NCBI GenBank assembly: GCA_026392515.1
Contig: JAPLBY010000022.1
Coordinates: 142,869 to 206,868 of the forward strand
DNA: 64,000 bases
Direction: 5' to 3'
DNA from: Actinomycetota bacterium
GTDB taxonomy: Bacteria > Actinomycetota > Actinomycetes > S36-B12 > UBA5976
Of this stretch, positions 41,847 to 52,100 are shown piece by piece (position 1 is the stretch's first letter; every line of letters begins with the position of its first letter). Position numbers and translations under genes: made by a program. Under the pieces are notes generated by a model. That model made no database searches and had not been told where the DNA came from. It worked only from the letters and a program-made list of their open reading frames with translations.

Positions 41847-42245
41847 TTAGACAGTTGAGTAGCGATCAGCCATCATGGCTTCACGTCGGGCTACTTCAGT
41901 GCTGACTCCGGCTAGCAAACTTGAAAGCGGGGTGTCTAAGGCATTGCAGACAGCCGCCAAAAGCTCCGAAGATGCCTCTTTTTGGCCACGTTCTAGTTCG
42001 GACAAGTATCCCAATGAGACCTGAGCATCGCGAGAAACGTCGCGCAGGGTTCGTCCTTGTTCATTTCGGCGGCGGCGCAATTCTTCGCCAATTACCTGAC
42101 GCATAAGAATCGTCTTCTTGCCGTAGACCGGAGTGGCACTCGGATCCGCGATCTTTACGGTGTGCGTCAGGGAGATCTGATTTGGAGTCGCGCCAGATCT
42201 TGCTGAGGTATTCATAACCTGTTGCTGAGTCATTTCGCATTCCAT
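41847..42245 (-). CDS. clgR: ClgR, XRE-family activator of Clp protease genes
   Basis: ClgR activates clp and other stress genes in actinobacteria. The helix-turn-helix region [54 protein letters not shown] is almost identical in pattern to known ClgR, quoted here only as the domain around [16 protein letters not shown]. An N-terminal extension of about 45 residues precedes it. The ATG at 42245 is favoured by a TATGAT at leaderless distance; a second ATG at 42233 is the alternative. Neighbours cinA, pgsA and ftsK match the usual clgR context. Confidence 0.93.
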   Translation of the reverse strand: MECEMTQQQVMNTSARSGATPNQISLTHTVKIADPSATPVYGKKTILMRQVIGEELRRRRNEQGRTLRDVSRDAQVSLGYLSELERGQKEASSELLAAVCNALDTPLSSLLAGVSTEVARREAMMADRYSTV

Positions 42246-42273
42246 TCCTTCATCATATCAATAATCCATTGAT
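42246..42273 (-). promoter_or_regulatory. clgR promoter with overlapping palindrome
   Basis: TATGAT plus six bases precedes the ATG. Directly upstream, ATCAAT and ATTGAT form an inverted repeat with a five-base spacer (42257-42273) that abuts the -10 box. The position suits an autoregulatory operator, but the site does not match the published ClgR motif that I know. Confidence 0.5.
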
Positions 42274-42344
42274 TACGTCTTGTTGTTAATCATGCCCAAT
42301 AAATCTGGGGATAAACCCTGACATTCGAGACATTAGAGACGGTT

Positions 42345-42854
42345 TTAAAGCATTGTCAGCAAAAGTTCAAGGGCCGCAGCTACCGTCTCTTCTCTTACTT
42401 GATCTCTTGCCTCCCTTGGGTCATCTGTCTCGGGAAACAGATGTAACTCATCGACTGCCGAATCAATCACGGTTCCTTGCTCATCACGCATCACGCAAGC
42501 AACAAAAACCGTGCCTGGCAAGTGACCATCTTGCGAAGCTGGACCGGCAACGCCAGTTACTGCTAAACCAAAATCTGCATTTAACTTGTTTGCAACTCCA
42601 GAAGCCATTTCCAGCGCAACTTGTGCTTGCACGGCTCCACCTTCAGCCAGCAACGTTTCAGATACGCCTAACAAACTGGACTTCAAGTCGGTTGCGTAAG
42701 CGATAACTCCACCACGAAAAATCTGGGAGGCTCCTGGGATTGACGTAATCGTTGAGCCAAGTTGGCCACCGGTAATCGACTCGGCTGTTGCCACAGTTCG
42801 TCCTTGCATTGCAAACACGACTGTTACAGCTAAGGAATCAATGTCAGTAGTCAT
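42345..42854 (-). CDS. pncC: CinA C-terminal domain protein, nicotinamide-nucleotide amidase
   Basis: The 169-residue protein is the stand-alone CinA C-terminal domain, which deamidates NMN in pyridine nucleotide recycling. Motifs are ATAESITGGQLGSTI, SQIFRGGVIAYATDLK and FGLAVTGVAGPA. The N-terminal molybdopterin-binding-like domain of full CinA is absent. It lies between pgsA and clgR, the standard actinobacterial order. Confidence 0.93.
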   Translation of the reverse strand: MTTDIDSLAVTVVFAMQGRTVATAESITGGQLGSTITSIPGASQIFRGGVIAYATDLKSSLLGVSETLLAEGGAVQAQVALEMASGVANKLNADFGLAVTGVAGPASQDGHLPGTVFVACVMRDEQGTVIDSAVDELHLFPETDDPREARDQVREETVAAALELLLTML

Positions 42855-42892
42855 TATGCGGCTCGTTTCATTCGCCTAGTATGCCAAAGACT

Positions 42893-43483
42893 TTAACTAC
42901 TACGTGGAAGAACTCGCGCTTTTAACACGTAGTCGATTCCGGTAGTAATTGTTAGTGCTAAGGCAACACCTAACGACATCTGAGCAACGGCGTCAACCCA
43001 GCCATTGAGTGGAATTAGGAATGCCACAATCGCAATAATCTGACTTACGGTTTTAACTTTTCCGCCACGGCTAGCCGGGATAACTCCTTGCTTGATAACC
43101 CAGAATCGCAACAAGGTAATGGCAACTTCTCTAAAGATGATTACGCCAGTTACCCACCATGCGATTTCACCTTGGATCGATAGCGTAATCAAGGCAGTAC
43201 CAATCAATGCTTTATCTGCAATCGGGTCAGCGATCTTTCCAAAGTTTGTAACTAAGCCATAACGTCTGGCCCAAACTCCATCTACCAAATCAGTCAGTGC
43301 TGCAATCAAGAACACGGCAGCACTCGCCCACTGCGCCGAATCTGTTTGCTCAACTGCCAGAACTAAGTATCCAAAAATTGGAACCATGAACAATCGAGCC
43401 ACTGTTAGCAAATTAGGGATGTTCAAAATCGGAACTTCATTGTTTGGATCACCTAAGTGATCTGGAGTTGGCAAGTGCGTCAT
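42893..43483 (-). CDS. pgsA: CDP-diacylglycerol-glycerol-3-phosphate 3-phosphatidyltransferase
   Basis: PgsA makes phosphatidylglycerophosphate at the membrane. The CDP-alcohol phosphatidyltransferase motif is complete, running from [12 protein letters not shown] to KIADPIADK with all the expected Asp, Gly and Arg positions. About five membrane segments follow. Length is 196 residues. The ATG overlaps the rimO stop as ATGA. Confidence 0.94.
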   Translation of the reverse strand: MTHLPTPDHLGDPNNEVPILNIPNLLTVARLFMVPIFGYLVLAVEQTDSAQWASAAVFLIAALTDLVDGVWARRYGLVTNFGKIADPIADKALIGTALITLSIQGEIAWWVTGVIIFREVAITLLRFWVIKQGVIPASRGGKVKTVSQIIAIVAFLIPLNGWVDAVAQMSLGVALALTITTGIDYVLKARVLPRSS

Positions 43484-44862
43484 GACTGAATCTGCTTAGC
43501 AACTAGATCAACGCCGATTGCATCAATTACAACCGCTCGCACGATAGTCCCAATTGGCAATTGCCCGTCTGCCTCAACCGTTGTAGCGCCATCAACCTCA
43601 GGGCCTTGATGTTCACTTCGCCCTTGATTTCCGACTTCTTCAATTAACACCGAAACTTCTTGCCCGATACGGCTGCGCGCAACATCTTCGCTAACGCGCA
43701 AAGCTACCTTGCTCACAGCTTCGTGTCTGGCTTGCACTTCGTGTTCCGGAAGATGACCATCTAGCTTTACAGCTGCCGTGCCATCTTCGTCCGAATAAGC
43801 AAATACGCCGATTGCATCAAGGCGGGCGCCTTCGATGAAGTTGATCAATTCAGTGACGTCTTCGTCAGTTTCCCCTGGGAAGCCAACAATGAAGTTAGTT
43901 CGCGCCCCAGCCAGCGGGTTATGAATTCGAATTGCACTCAAGAGATCTAGGAAGCTGTCAGTTCCACCAAATCTCTTCATGCGGCGCAACACTGCATTGC
44001 TGGCATGTTGAAATGACAGATCAAAGTAAGGAACGATGCCAGGAGTACTAGCGATCACGCTGATTAGATCGGGGCGCATTTCAGCGGGCTGTAAATATGA
44101 AACCCGAACCCATTCAATTCCTTCTGGCTGCACCAAAAGCGGCAAAAGTTTCTCGAGCAACCTCAAGTCCCCAAGATCTTTGCCATATGAAGTTGAATTC
44201 TCACTCACTAAGAGAAGTTCACGAACGCCATTCTCGCCAAGCCAAGCGGCCTCTTCAAAAATCTCACCTGGATCACGCGAAACGAACGAGCCACGAAACG
44301 CCGGGATCGCACAGAAGGTACATCTGCGGTCACAGCCAGAGGCAATCTTTAACGGCGCCCAAGGTGTGGACTCAAGACGTTTGCGATACACATGCGGCCC
44401 CATGCCTGGAGTTGAGACATCTTCGCTGGCTAACTGCCTATCAACTGGCGAAATTGGAAGTAACTTCCTTCTATCTCCAGGTGTGTGCGCAACGATACTT
44501 TCCCCAGCTAGAACTTTTCGAAGTGTAGAACCAATTTCGGCATAGTGATCAAAACTCAACACCGCATCAGCTTCGGGAAGTTCGGCAGCGAGTTCCTTGC
44601 CGTACCTTTGTGCCAAGCAACCAACAGCAACTACTTTTCCATTGCCGGCAAGAAGCTCACTAGCTTCCAAAATCGTGTCAATTGAATCTTTCTTAGCTTG
44701 CTCAATGAATCCACAAGTATTAACGAGCACTAAATCAGTTGCTTCCCCATCAGCAACTAAGTTCCAGCCATCGGCAGTTAATCGACCAGCAAGTTCTTCG
44801 GAATCAACGTCATTACGTGAGCAACCTAGAGAGACTATAGATACACGAGGATTAGCGGTCAC
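43480..44862 (-). CDS. rimO: RimO, ribosomal protein S12 methylthiotransferase
   Basis: This radical SAM enzyme adds a methylthio group to an aspartate of S12. The N-terminal cluster domain has cysteines in [21 protein letters not shown] and AVGCLAQRY; the radical SAM motif is [13 protein letters not shown]; a TRAM domain follows at the C-terminus. The distinction from MiaB rests on overall pattern and the ftsK-pgsA neighbourhood. Length is 460 residues with a GTG start. Confidence 0.94.
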   Translation of the reverse strand: MTANPRVSIVSLGCSRNDVDSEELAGRLTADGWNLVADGEATDLVLVNTCGFIEQAKKDSIDTILEASELLAGNGKVVAVGCLAQRYGKELAAELPEADAVLSFDHYAEIGSTLRKVLAGESIVAHTPGDRRKLLPISPVDRQLASEDVSTPGMGPHVYRKRLESTPWAPLKIASGCDRRCTFCAIPAFRGSFVSRDPGEIFEEAAWLGENGVRELLLVSENSTSYGKDLGDLRLLEKLLPLLVQPEGIEWVRVSYLQPAEMRPDLISVIASTPGIVPYFDLSFQHASNAVLRRMKRFGGTDSFLDLLSAIRIHNPLAGARTNFIVGFPGETDEDVTELINFIEGARLDAIGVFAYSDEDGTAAVKLDGHLPEHEVQARHEAVSKVALRVSEDVARSRIGQEVSVLIEEVGNQGRSEHQGPEVDGATTVEADGQLPIGTIVRAVVIDAIGVDLVAKQIQS

Positions 44863-44875
44863 GCTGTGAAGCCTA
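44863..44875 (-). promoter_or_regulatory. Possible leaderless promoter of rimO
   Basis: TAGGCT plus seven bases precedes the GTG of rimO. The TAG is the ftsK stop codon. The same hexamer serves ctaA and ctaB. Confidence 0.45.
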
Positions 44876-47509
44876 CTCGCCGCGGATCAATGCAATTGTT
44901 CCCGCTAGATCTTCAGCAGTTACTAATACTTCGCGTGCCTTTGAGCCTTCAGATGGGCCAACAATATTTCGAGACTCCATTAGATCCATTAATCGTCCAG
45001 CTTTAGCAAAACCAATTCGAAGTTTGCGCTGCAGCATTGAAGTTGAACCGAACTGAGTAGAAACCACTAATTCAACGGCTGCTAGCAAGTCATCGAGGTC
45101 GTTACCGATATCTCCATCAATCTCTCGGGAAGCTGTAATTGGAGCCACGATGTCTTCGCGGTACTGCGGTGCCATCTGTCCCTTTGCATGCGCAACTACA
45201 GCGCGAATCTCTGCCTCAGTAACCCATGAACACTGAATTCGGATTGGCTTGGAAGTTCCCATTGGAAGGAATAAACCATCACCCTGGCCAACCAACTTCT
45301 CAGCACCAGGCTGATCCAAGATCACTCGGCTATCAGCAAGACTGGAAGTTGAGAATGCTAAGCGGCTAGGAACGTTGGCCTTGATCAAGCCAGTAACAAC
45401 GTCTACAGAGGGACGCTGGGTAGCAAGAACTAGGTGAATACCGGCAGCACGAGCCAGCTGCGTGATACGCACTACCGAATCCTCTACATCGCGTGGAGCC
45501 ACCATCATCAAATCTGCAAGCTCATCTACAACGACAAGTAAGTATGGGTAAGGGCGAAGAACTCGTTGTGAGCCTTCCGGTGGTGAAACCTTGCCACCAC
45601 GAACTGCCTTATTGAAGTCATCAACATGGCGAAAGCCGTAAGCAGAAAGATCGTCGTAACGAGCTTCCATTTCTTTAACAACCCAGGCAAGCGCTTCTGC
45701 TGCCTTCTTAGGATTTGTAATGATCGGACTAATCAAGTGAGGAATACCTTCATACGCAGTTAGTTCTACACGCTTTGGATCAATCAAAACCATACGTACT
45801 TCGTCTGGAGTTGCTCGCATCAAAATTGAGGTAATCAGCGCGTTCATACAACCGGACTTACCTGCACCGGTAGCTCCTGCTACCAAAAGGTGTGGCATTT
45901 TGGCAAGGTTTGCTACGGTGAATCCGCCTTCAACATCCTTACCTAGACCAACCAACATTGGGTGATCATCCCCTGCTGCTTCGGCGCTTCGCATTACATC
46001 GCCGAGTGAGACAACTTCACGATCAGTATTAGGGATTTCAATACCAATTGCACTCTTGCCAGGAATTGGGGAAAGAATTCTTACGTCCGCACTGGCAACT
46101 GCATAAGCAATGTTCTTGCTCAATGCCGTTACGCGTTCCACTTTCACCTTTGGACCAAGTTCAACTTCGTAACGAGTCACAGTTGGGCCGCGCTGGAATC
46201 CAGTTACCTTCGCGTCAATATCAAATTGTTCAAGAACTTGAGTTAGTGCCTCAATAACTGCATCGTTTGCAGCAGTACGTGCCTTGGGAATCGCACCTGG
46301 CTTAAGTAGCGACTCACTTGGCAACTTGTAGTTCGAAGCTGACACAAATTGAAGTTGCTCAGACTTAACTGGCTTGACTTCAAGCATCGAAGCTGGTTGC
46401 GACGACGCATTCATTGGAGCTTTAGGCGCCTCGGTAATCAAGGATACCGCTTGAGTTTCGTGCTCAACTACTGGAGCTAAAACATCCACCGCAATTGTGT
46501 TCATTTGAGTGATGTCTTCAACTACAGCTACAAGTTCAACTTCTTCTTCAATGACCGCATTGCTTACAACTGGAGTTGCAAATGGTGCATCCCCTGCTAG
46601 CTCTCCAATTGCTAAAGCCGGATCAACATCTGATGGAGTAGAACTCTTACGACGAAGGCGACTAAACAAAGTGCGATTCGGGGATACTGAAAGATCTAAA
46701 GCTAATTGCGCTTGGGCGGCCGTGATGTCATCAACGTTTGGATGTGACATTTCCGCTTCATCTACTACAGCAGTGCGTTGGAACTTGTCTACGATCGAGC
46801 GAACCTTTGTTGGAATGGTGTTTACCGGTGTGGCGGTGATAATCAAGAGTGAAAAGAATGCAACAACCAAAAGAAGTAAAACGGTGACGATAGTGCCGGC
46901 AGCACTTACGAAAGGTGCCGTGATTGCCCAGCCAACCCAACCGGATGCTTCGCGCATTGCGCCAGCTCCAGATGATGGAATTGGATTACCACGATTGATG
47001 TGAACGATACCCATCACACTTAAAGAAAGCAGTGTCCAACCAATGGTTAGTCGCCCCTTCTTTTGGGACGGTGCATCTGGATGACGCAAAGTTTGAACTG
47101 CAATAACTAGCAATGCAACTGGAGCTAGAACATCGAAGATACCGACAGCGCCGGTAACCAAGCTAGTAACAACACCTGAAACAAAACCAGCCACATCGAA
47201 CCAAACAACTGCCGCAACAACAATTGCTAAAGATAAGTAGAGAAGTCCTAAACCGTCACGGCGATGTGCAGGGTCAAGGTCTCTTGCGCTCTTGCCGATG
47301 CCACGTACAATAGCGCCGATCACATGGGCAATACCCAACCAAATTGCAGTCGCGAACTTACGCAGACCCTGGAACATGGTGGTTATCGCAGAAGGCTTTG
47401 AACTCTTTCGTGGCTTAACTGGAGCGCGCCCAGATGAGGAATTTCTTCCTTGTGGACGGGATGCTGATGAGCTGCGCGGACGAGTCTTTGCTGCTGACGG
47501 GGAAGCCAT
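44873..47509 (-). CDS. ftsK: FtsK/SpoIIIE DNA translocase
   Basis: FtsK pumps DNA at the septum. A basic Ser/Arg/Lys-rich N-terminus is followed by four membrane segments (about residues 85-235), an Ala/Val/Glu-rich linker, and the motor with Walker [20 protein letters not shown], Walker [14 protein letters not shown] and the [22 protein letters not shown] block. The C-terminal gamma winged helix ([20 protein letters not shown]) reads polarity sequences. The ATG at 47509 is chosen over the tracked start by a TATATT at leaderless distance. Length is 878 residues. Confidence 0.97.
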   Translation of the reverse strand: MASPSAAKTRPRSSSASRPQGRNSSSGRAPVKPRKSSKPSAITTMFQGLRKFATAIWLGIAHVIGAIVRGIGKSARDLDPAHRRDGLGLLYLSLAIVVAAVVWFDVAGFVSGVVTSLVTGAVGIFDVLAPVALLVIAVQTLRHPDAPSQKKGRLTIGWTLLSLSVMGIVHINRGNPIPSSGAGAMREASGWVGWAITAPFVSAAGTIVTVLLLLVVAFFSLLIITATPVNTIPTKVRSIVDKFQRTAVVDEAEMSHPNVDDITAAQAQLALDLSVSPNRTLFSRLRRKSSTPSDVDPALAIGELAGDAPFATPVVSNAVIEEEVELVAVVEDITQMNTIAVDVLAPVVEHETQAVSLITEAPKAPMNASSQPASMLEVKPVKSEQLQFVSASNYKLPSESLLKPGAIPKARTAANDAVIEALTQVLEQFDIDAKVTGFQRGPTVTRYEVELGPKVKVERVTALSKNIAYAVASADVRILSPIPGKSAIGIEIPNTDREVVSLGDVMRSAEAAGDDHPMLVGLGKDVEGGFTVANLAKMPHLLVAGATGAGKSGCMNALITSILMRATPDEVRMVLIDPKRVELTAYEGIPHLISPIITNPKKAAEALAWVVKEMEARYDDLSAYGFRHVDDFNKAVRGGKVSPPEGSQRVLRPYPYLLVVVDELADLMMVAPRDVEDSVVRITQLARAAGIHLVLATQRPSVDVVTGLIKANVPSRLAFSTSSLADSRVILDQPGAEKLVGQGDGLFLPMGTSKPIRIQCSWVTEAEIRAVVAHAKGQMAPQYREDIVAPITASREIDGDIGNDLDDLLAAVELVVSTQFGSTSMLQRKLRIGFAKAGRLMDLMESRNIVGPSEGSKAREVLVTAEDLAGTIALIRGE

Positions 47510-47521
47510 ATAACAAATATA
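47510..47521 (-). promoter_or_regulatory. Predicted leaderless promoter of ftsK
   Basis: TATATT plus six bases runs into the ATG. It decides the start, because no Shine-Dalgarno sequence exists at either candidate. Confidence 0.65.
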
Positions 47522-47592
47522 TCCGAAACACTCCAGTAACACTGGCACCAAGAGTTACGGCGTGTCGGAATTCTTGGGCTAAAGCACTTGAG

Positions 47593-49278
47593 TTAATTGG
47601 AAATTATCAATGGCACGATCATTGGGCGACGGCGATGTTTCTCGCCTACCCACTTTCCAGCTACCCTGCGAACCATTTGTCCTAATTGATGGGTATCGGT
47701 AACGCCATCAGCAAGCGCTGCTTCAAGTGTTGATTTAATCTTTGGCAAGATCTCTTCAAAGACACTTTCTTCTTTACTAAACCCTCGGGCATGAATCTGC
47801 GGTCCGGCAATAACTTTACGTTCGGCAAAATCTATTGCCGCAACAATAGATAAGAATCCATCTTCACCAAGTACCCGGCGATCGTTCAGTAGCGATTCCG
47901 AAACTTCGCCAACAGTAGATCCTTCAACATAGACATAGCCACAAGGGACTGCACCAACAATGTTGGCTTTACCATTTACTAGATCGACGACAATTCCGTC
48001 ACCCGCAAGCATCACTCTTGACTCAGGTACTCCGGTTTTGATTGCCAAGTCTGCATTAGCTCTCAAGTGTCGCCACTCACCATGGATTGGCATTACATTT
48101 TTTGGTTTAACTATGTTGTAGCAGTACAAAAGTTCGCCAGCTGCAGCGTGACCAGAAACGTGGACCAAGGCATTCCCCTTGTGCACAACGTGTGCCCCAA
48201 GTCGCGTCAGGTCGTTAATGATTCGATAAACCGCATTTTCATTTCCAGGAATCAACGACGAAGCAAGGATTACGGTATCGCCGGGTCCTACCGAGATTGC
48301 GTGATCTTGATTAGCAATTCGCGCCAATGCAGCCATCGGTTCGCCTTGGGATCCAGTGCAGATTAAAACTGCTTGATCGTCAGGTAGGTCTGCCATTTCA
48401 TCACTAGAAATCAACGCCCCACCAGGAATGGTTAGATAACCAAGATCACTGGCGAGTGCCATATTGCGAACCATAGAGCGACCTACAAATGCAATCTTGC
48501 GATTGTTTCTTACTGCCACGTCAATGATTTGCTGGACTCTGTGCACGTGTGATGCAAATGATGCAACTATGACTCGGCCCGATGCGCCACCAATGACTTG
48601 CTGAAGCGTTGGGATGATGTCTTTTTCACTCGTAACAAATCCGGGTACTTCAGCGTTAGTTGAATCAACAAGAAATAGATCTACACCTTGGTCACCCAAG
48701 CGCGCGAATGCATTTAAGTCAGTAACTCGGCCATCAAGTGGAAGTTGATCCATCTTGAAATCACCGGTGATCAAAATGGTTCCGGCATCCGTAGTAACAG
48801 CTACGGCCAAGGCATCTGGGATGGAGTGATTTACTGCGATGAACTCAACAGAAAAGTCTCCAAACTTTTCCGTCATGCCTTCTTTAACGGCATGTGTGTA
48901 AGCCGTTATGCGATGTTCCTTTAACTTGCTTTCAATAAATGCCAAAGTCAATTGTGAACCGACGATCGGTATGTCTTGCTTATGTCGCAGTAGATACGGG
49001 ACTGCCCCAATGTGATCTTCATGTCCGTGCGTCAGAATTACCGCCGCAACATCATCTAGTCGATCTTGGATGTAGGCGAAATCAGGCAAGATTAAATCAA
49101 CACCGGGTTGAGTCTCTTCTGGAAATAAGACTCCACAGTCGACAATGAGCAGTTTTCCTCGGTATTCAAGCACGGTCATATTGCGACCGATGTCGCCTAA
49201 TCCACCAAGTGCAACTACGCGAAAAGTGTCATCAGTTAGCGGAGGTGGAGTTGGTAACTCAATTTGTGAAAATGTCAC
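47593..49278 (-). CDS. rnj: Ribonuclease J
   Basis: RNase J is a metallo-beta-lactamase/beta-CASP exo- and endoribonuclease for rRNA and mRNA processing. The metal motif is ILTHGHEDHIGAVPYLL, with later NHSIPDA, GDFKMDQ and the beta-CASP VSGHAAAGEL. Length is 561 residues. Its GTG overlaps the dapA stop as GTGA. The thyX-dapA-rnj order is conserved in actinobacteria. Confidence 0.96.
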   Translation of the reverse strand: MTFSQIELPTPPPLTDDTFRVVALGGLGDIGRNMTVLEYRGKLLIVDCGVLFPEETQPGVDLILPDFAYIQDRLDDVAAVILTHGHEDHIGAVPYLLRHKQDIPIVGSQLTLAFIESKLKEHRITAYTHAVKEGMTEKFGDFSVEFIAVNHSIPDALAVAVTTDAGTILITGDFKMDQLPLDGRVTDLNAFARLGDQGVDLFLVDSTNAEVPGFVTSEKDIIPTLQQVIGGASGRVIVASFASHVHRVQQIIDVAVRNNRKIAFVGRSMVRNMALASDLGYLTIPGGALISSDEMADLPDDQAVLICTGSQGEPMAALARIANQDHAISVGPGDTVILASSLIPGNENAVYRIINDLTRLGAHVVHKGNALVHVSGHAAAGELLYCYNIVKPKNVMPIHGEWRHLRANADLAIKTGVPESRVMLAGDGIVVDLVNGKANIVGAVPCGYVYVEGSTVGEVSESLLNDRRVLGEDGFLSIVAAIDFAERKVIAGPQIHARGFSKEESVFEEILPKIKSTLEAALADGVTDTHQLGQMVRRVAGKWVGEKHRRRPMIVPLIISN

Positions 49279-50177
49279 AGACTGAAGCCACCCTTAATCA
49301 AGTCTTCTTTAAGAACACGTCTCTGGTCATCAGTTGCTGGAACTAGTGGCAATCGAAGTGACCCACCGCCTGTCCTACCCAGTTGGTCAAGCGCCGCTTT
49401 CACCATGATTGCCCCACCAGCTCTGGTCATAATGCCCTCGGTGATTGGAACTAGCGACCGATTAATCTCTCGAGCCGTTTTAACGTCATTGTTTTGCATC
49501 GCTTCAACCATCAACTTGTGGCGATCAGCCACGATGTGTCCGGTGACGCTCACGACACCAACAGCTCCTATTGCCAGAAGTGCAAGGTTTAACGGATCAT
49601 CACCTGAATAGTAAGCAAGATCCGATTGCGCCATGATTTGTGATGCTGCCCAAGGATCCCCTTTTGCATCTTTATTGGCGATGATTTTTGGATGTTGTGC
49701 CAGCTGCAGCATGGTGTCGTTGTTGATTGGCACACCTGAGCGACCTGGGATGTCATAAATCATTACCGGCAGATCGGTTGAATCAGCTACTGCAACCATG
49801 TGCGCATAAATACCGGCTTGTGGTGGCTTGTTGTAATAAGGAGTGACGACAAGCAGTCCATGTGCTCCAGCTTTTTGCGCGTCTTTAGCTAGCAAAATCG
49901 AATGAGCGGTGTCATTGGAGCCAGCACCTGCAACAACTTTGGCCCGACTTCCCACTGCGTCAATTACAGCTTTAAGTAGTTCAAGTTTTTCGTGTTCGTC
50001 TGTTGTTGGAGATTCACCAGTTGTGCCATTAACTACTAGACCGTTGTTGCCCAAATCAACTAAGTCATTTGCAAGCTTTGCAGCAGCATCGTAATCAATC
50101 TTGGTTCCATCAGAAGTAAACGGTGTAACCATTGCGGTCAGTACCGTTCCAAAAACCTCTTGAGCTTTCACAACCAC
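49275..50177 (-). CDS. dapA: 4-hydroxy-tetrahydrodipicolinate synthase
   Basis: DapA condenses pyruvate with aspartate semialdehyde, the first step of the lysine/diaminopimelate branch. Motifs are GTTGESPTT, VTPYYNKPPQAG with the catalytic tyrosine, and the Schiff-base lysine in IIANKDAKGD. Length is 300 residues from the GTG at 50177; the GTG at 50171 has the better spacing from AGGAAATAGG and may be the real start. dapB lies about 6 kb away beyond the transporter islet. Confidence 0.95.
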   Translation of the reverse strand: MVVKAQEVFGTVLTAMVTPFTSDGTKIDYDAAAKLANDLVDLGNNGLVVNGTTGESPTTDEHEKLELLKAVIDAVGSRAKVVAGAGSNDTAHSILLAKDAQKAGAHGLLVVTPYYNKPPQAGIYAHMVAVADSTDLPVMIYDIPGRSGVPINNDTMLQLAQHPKIIANKDAKGDPWAASQIMAQSDLAYYSGDDPLNLALLAIGAVGVVSVTGHIVADRHKLMVEAMQNNDVKTAREINRSLVPITEGIMTRAGGAIMVKAALDQLGRTGGGSLRLPLVPATDDQRRVLKEDLIKGGFSL

Positions 50178-50186
50178 ACCTATTTC

Positions 50187-50963
50187 CTAGGGAGCGACTC
50201 GGCCATTAGCCACGAATGATGCGTGGGTAAGTGGCATGATTCGCTCGAATTCTAACTCGTACTTTTCTGCAACCATTTCAATTTCGCGCTGTGGGAAGGA
50301 TGGGAAGTGAGAACCCTCTGCTTTACGTCGCAGACTCAGAAAGTTCATCAGCGCGCGGGCGTTCATTGTTACGTAGGCAGAACTATAAATAGTCACTGGC
50401 AAAACAATTCGAGCAACCTCGCGCGCTACACCCGCTTCCAGCATTGCTTCATAAGATGCATAGGCAACGTCGCAAGCCTTCTTGGTCTCTGCAGTGACAA
50501 TTTCGAATTGCTCTGGTGTGCCATCAACAAATTCGTATGCGCCGGCTTTACCAACTTGGATCAGCTTGCGCTCCGGACCAGGCGTGTAGAAAATCGGTTC
50601 CAAAACTTTGTAACGTCCAGATTCTTCGTTGTAACTTGCCATGCGGTGCCGAAAATGTTCACGCCACATAAAAATTGGTGCTTGCACAAAGAAAGTAAAT
50701 ACCGAATGCTCGAATGGGCTCCCGTGACGATCCCGCATCAAATAGTTGATTAAACCAGCAGAGGCAGCGGAATCAGCATTAACGTCCACTGCAGATTGAT
50801 CGCCTTTGGTGGAAACCCGGGCTGCCCAAAGCACATCTGCGTCTCCTGCCGAATGCTTTACTAACTCGACAGTTACATCACTTCTAAAGGAAATCTCTTG
50901 GGCCACGTTGATAAGGCTATCGGGGCGCCCAATTAACCCTGACTTTGCCACCACTTTCTCCAT
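50187..50963 (-). CDS. thyX: FAD-dependent thymidylate synthase ThyX
   Basis: ThyX makes dTMP from dUMP with methylene-tetrahydrofolate and FADH2. The signature FRHRMASYNEESGRYK matches the RHRxxSxNExSxR pattern, and LSLRRKAEGSHFPSFPQRE near the end is typical. Length is 258 residues. It is divergent from the iron-type ABC importer. No thyA is visible in the window. Confidence 0.96.
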   Translation of the reverse strand: MEKVVAKSGLIGRPDSLINVAQEISFRSDVTVELVKHSAGDADVLWAARVSTKGDQSAVDVNADSAASAGLINYLMRDRHGSPFEHSVFTFFVQAPIFMWREHFRHRMASYNEESGRYKVLEPIFYTPGPERKLIQVGKAGAYEFVDGTPEQFEIVTAETKKACDVAYASYEAMLEAGVAREVARIVLPVTIYSSAYVTMNARALMNFLSLRRKAEGSHFPSFPQREIEMVAEKYELEFERIMPLTHASFVANGRVAP

Positions 50964-51005
50964 TTGACCGACTAATTGATTTTCGCTACCTTTTAGTTAC
51001 AAAAT

Positions 51006-51035
51006 TATTTATGCAACCAGTTAGTTGCATAAATA
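51006..51035. promoter_or_regulatory. Long perfect palindrome upstream of fbpA
   Basis: TATTTATGCAAC and GTTGCATAAATA are perfect 12-base arms around CAGTTA. The palindrome lies 17 bases before the fbpA start codon and downstream of a possible TTGATT -35 box, so it probably overlaps the promoter or the transcription start. It does not match the DtxR/IdeR box. It has no T run and is more likely an operator than a terminator. Confidence 0.7.
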
Positions 51036-51052
51036 CCTTAATTAGGAGTCAA

Positions 51053-52081
51053 ATGCTTTCTCGTCGCTTACTTGCTGCTTCAGCACTAAGTCTTTCTGTC
51101 CTTGTTTCCGGTTGTGCCAGTGAAACAACTTCTGAGCCAAACGCATCCAGTACTGCGGATAGTAATGCCGGATCGATCACGCTTTATTCGGGTCGTTCTG
51201 AGGAACTGATCGCACCGCTTCTTGAGTTGTTTACATCAGAAACTGGGATCGCAGTAAACGTTCGTTACGGTGAATCTTCAGAGATGGCAGCGACCATTCT
51301 TGAGGAAGGCAACAACACAAAGGCTGATGTATTTTTCTCACAGGACGCTGGCGCATTGGGCGCAGTAAGCCAAGAAGCTACTACATATCCTTTGCCCGAA
51401 GAGGTACTGAATTTAGTCCCTGCCAAATTCCGCGCAAAAGATGGTTCTTGGGTTGGCGTATCCGGACGATCACGCGTCCTTGCATACAACCCTGAACTTG
51501 TGACAGATCTACCGAAGTCAGTATTTGATCTTGCCGATCCAGGCTGGAAAGGTCGAATCGCTATTGCTCCGACAAATGCATCCTTTCAGTCATTTGTTAC
51601 TGGGATGCGTGTAACCGAGGGTGACGAAAAGACTTTGGAATTTCTTTCAGCAATGAAGGAAAATGCGATCCTCTATGAAAAGAACAGCCAGATTCTGGAT
51701 GCAGTCGAGAACGGCGAAGTTGCTGCCGGACTTCTAAACCATTACTACTGGTTTGAAAAAGCTGCTGAAATCGGTGCCGAGAACATGAATTCGAAGATCA
51801 CTTGGTTCGCCGATGGTGATGCTGGCAATCTTGTTAATGTCGCTGGAGTTTCGCTAATTTCAGACAATCCAAACGCTTTGGTATTCGCAAAGTGGCTATT
51901 GGGTGATACTGCGCAAAAGTATTTCCTGGAAACCACCTTTGAGTATTCGCTCACTTCAGATGTTTCGCCAGATCCAGCTTTGCCAAAGTTAAGCGAGATC
52001 AACGGACCAGAAATTGATTTATCCAATCTGTCTTCACTAGAGCAGACTCTGCAATTGTTAACTGAAGCGGGTCTAATCTGA
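51053..52081 (+). CDS. fbpA: Fe(III)-type ABC transporter substrate-binding lipoprotein (FbpA/FutA-like)
   Basis: A lipoprotein signal (MLSRRLLAASALSLSVLVSGC) precedes an iron-binding-protein-type domain starting ITLYSGRSEELIAPLLELF. The paired tyrosines in LLNHYYWFEKA match the metal-coordinating tyrosines of FbpA. Length is 342 residues. The ATG at 51053 follows TTAGGAGTC; the tracked start overlaps thyX. The gene is first of a three-gene importer operon. Ferric iron is the most likely substrate, although related proteins bind other ligands. Confidence 0.92.
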   Translation: MLSRRLLAASALSLSVLVSGCASETTSEPNASSTADSNAGSITLYSGRSEELIAPLLELFTSETGIAVNVRYGESSEMAATILEEGNNTKADVFFSQDAGALGAVSQEATTYPLPEEVLNLVPAKFRAKDGSWVGVSGRSRVLAYNPELVTDLPKSVFDLADPGWKGRIAIAPTNASFQSFVTGMRVTEGDEKTLEFLSAMKENAILYEKNSQILDAVENGEVAAGLLNHYYWFEKAAEIGAENMNSKITWFADGDAGNLVNVAGVSLISDNPNALVFAKWLLGDTAQKYFLETTFEYSLTSDVSPDPALPKLSEINGPEIDLSNLSSLEQTLQLLTEAGLI

Positions 52082-52100
52082 CGACCAGATCAAACCAAAG

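Noticed and set aside
46509-47003. 164-residue plus-strand ORF opposite ftsK
   Set aside because: It lies antisense to the membrane and linker region of ftsK, has no start signals, and its composition is that of a reverse frame.
51006-51035. fbpA palindrome as an IdeR/DtxR iron box
   Set aside because: The sequence does not match the TTAGGTTAGSCTAACCTAA pattern in either arm.
51006-51035. fbpA palindrome as a terminator
   Set aside because: No T run follows on either strand and both flanking genes start, rather than end, here.
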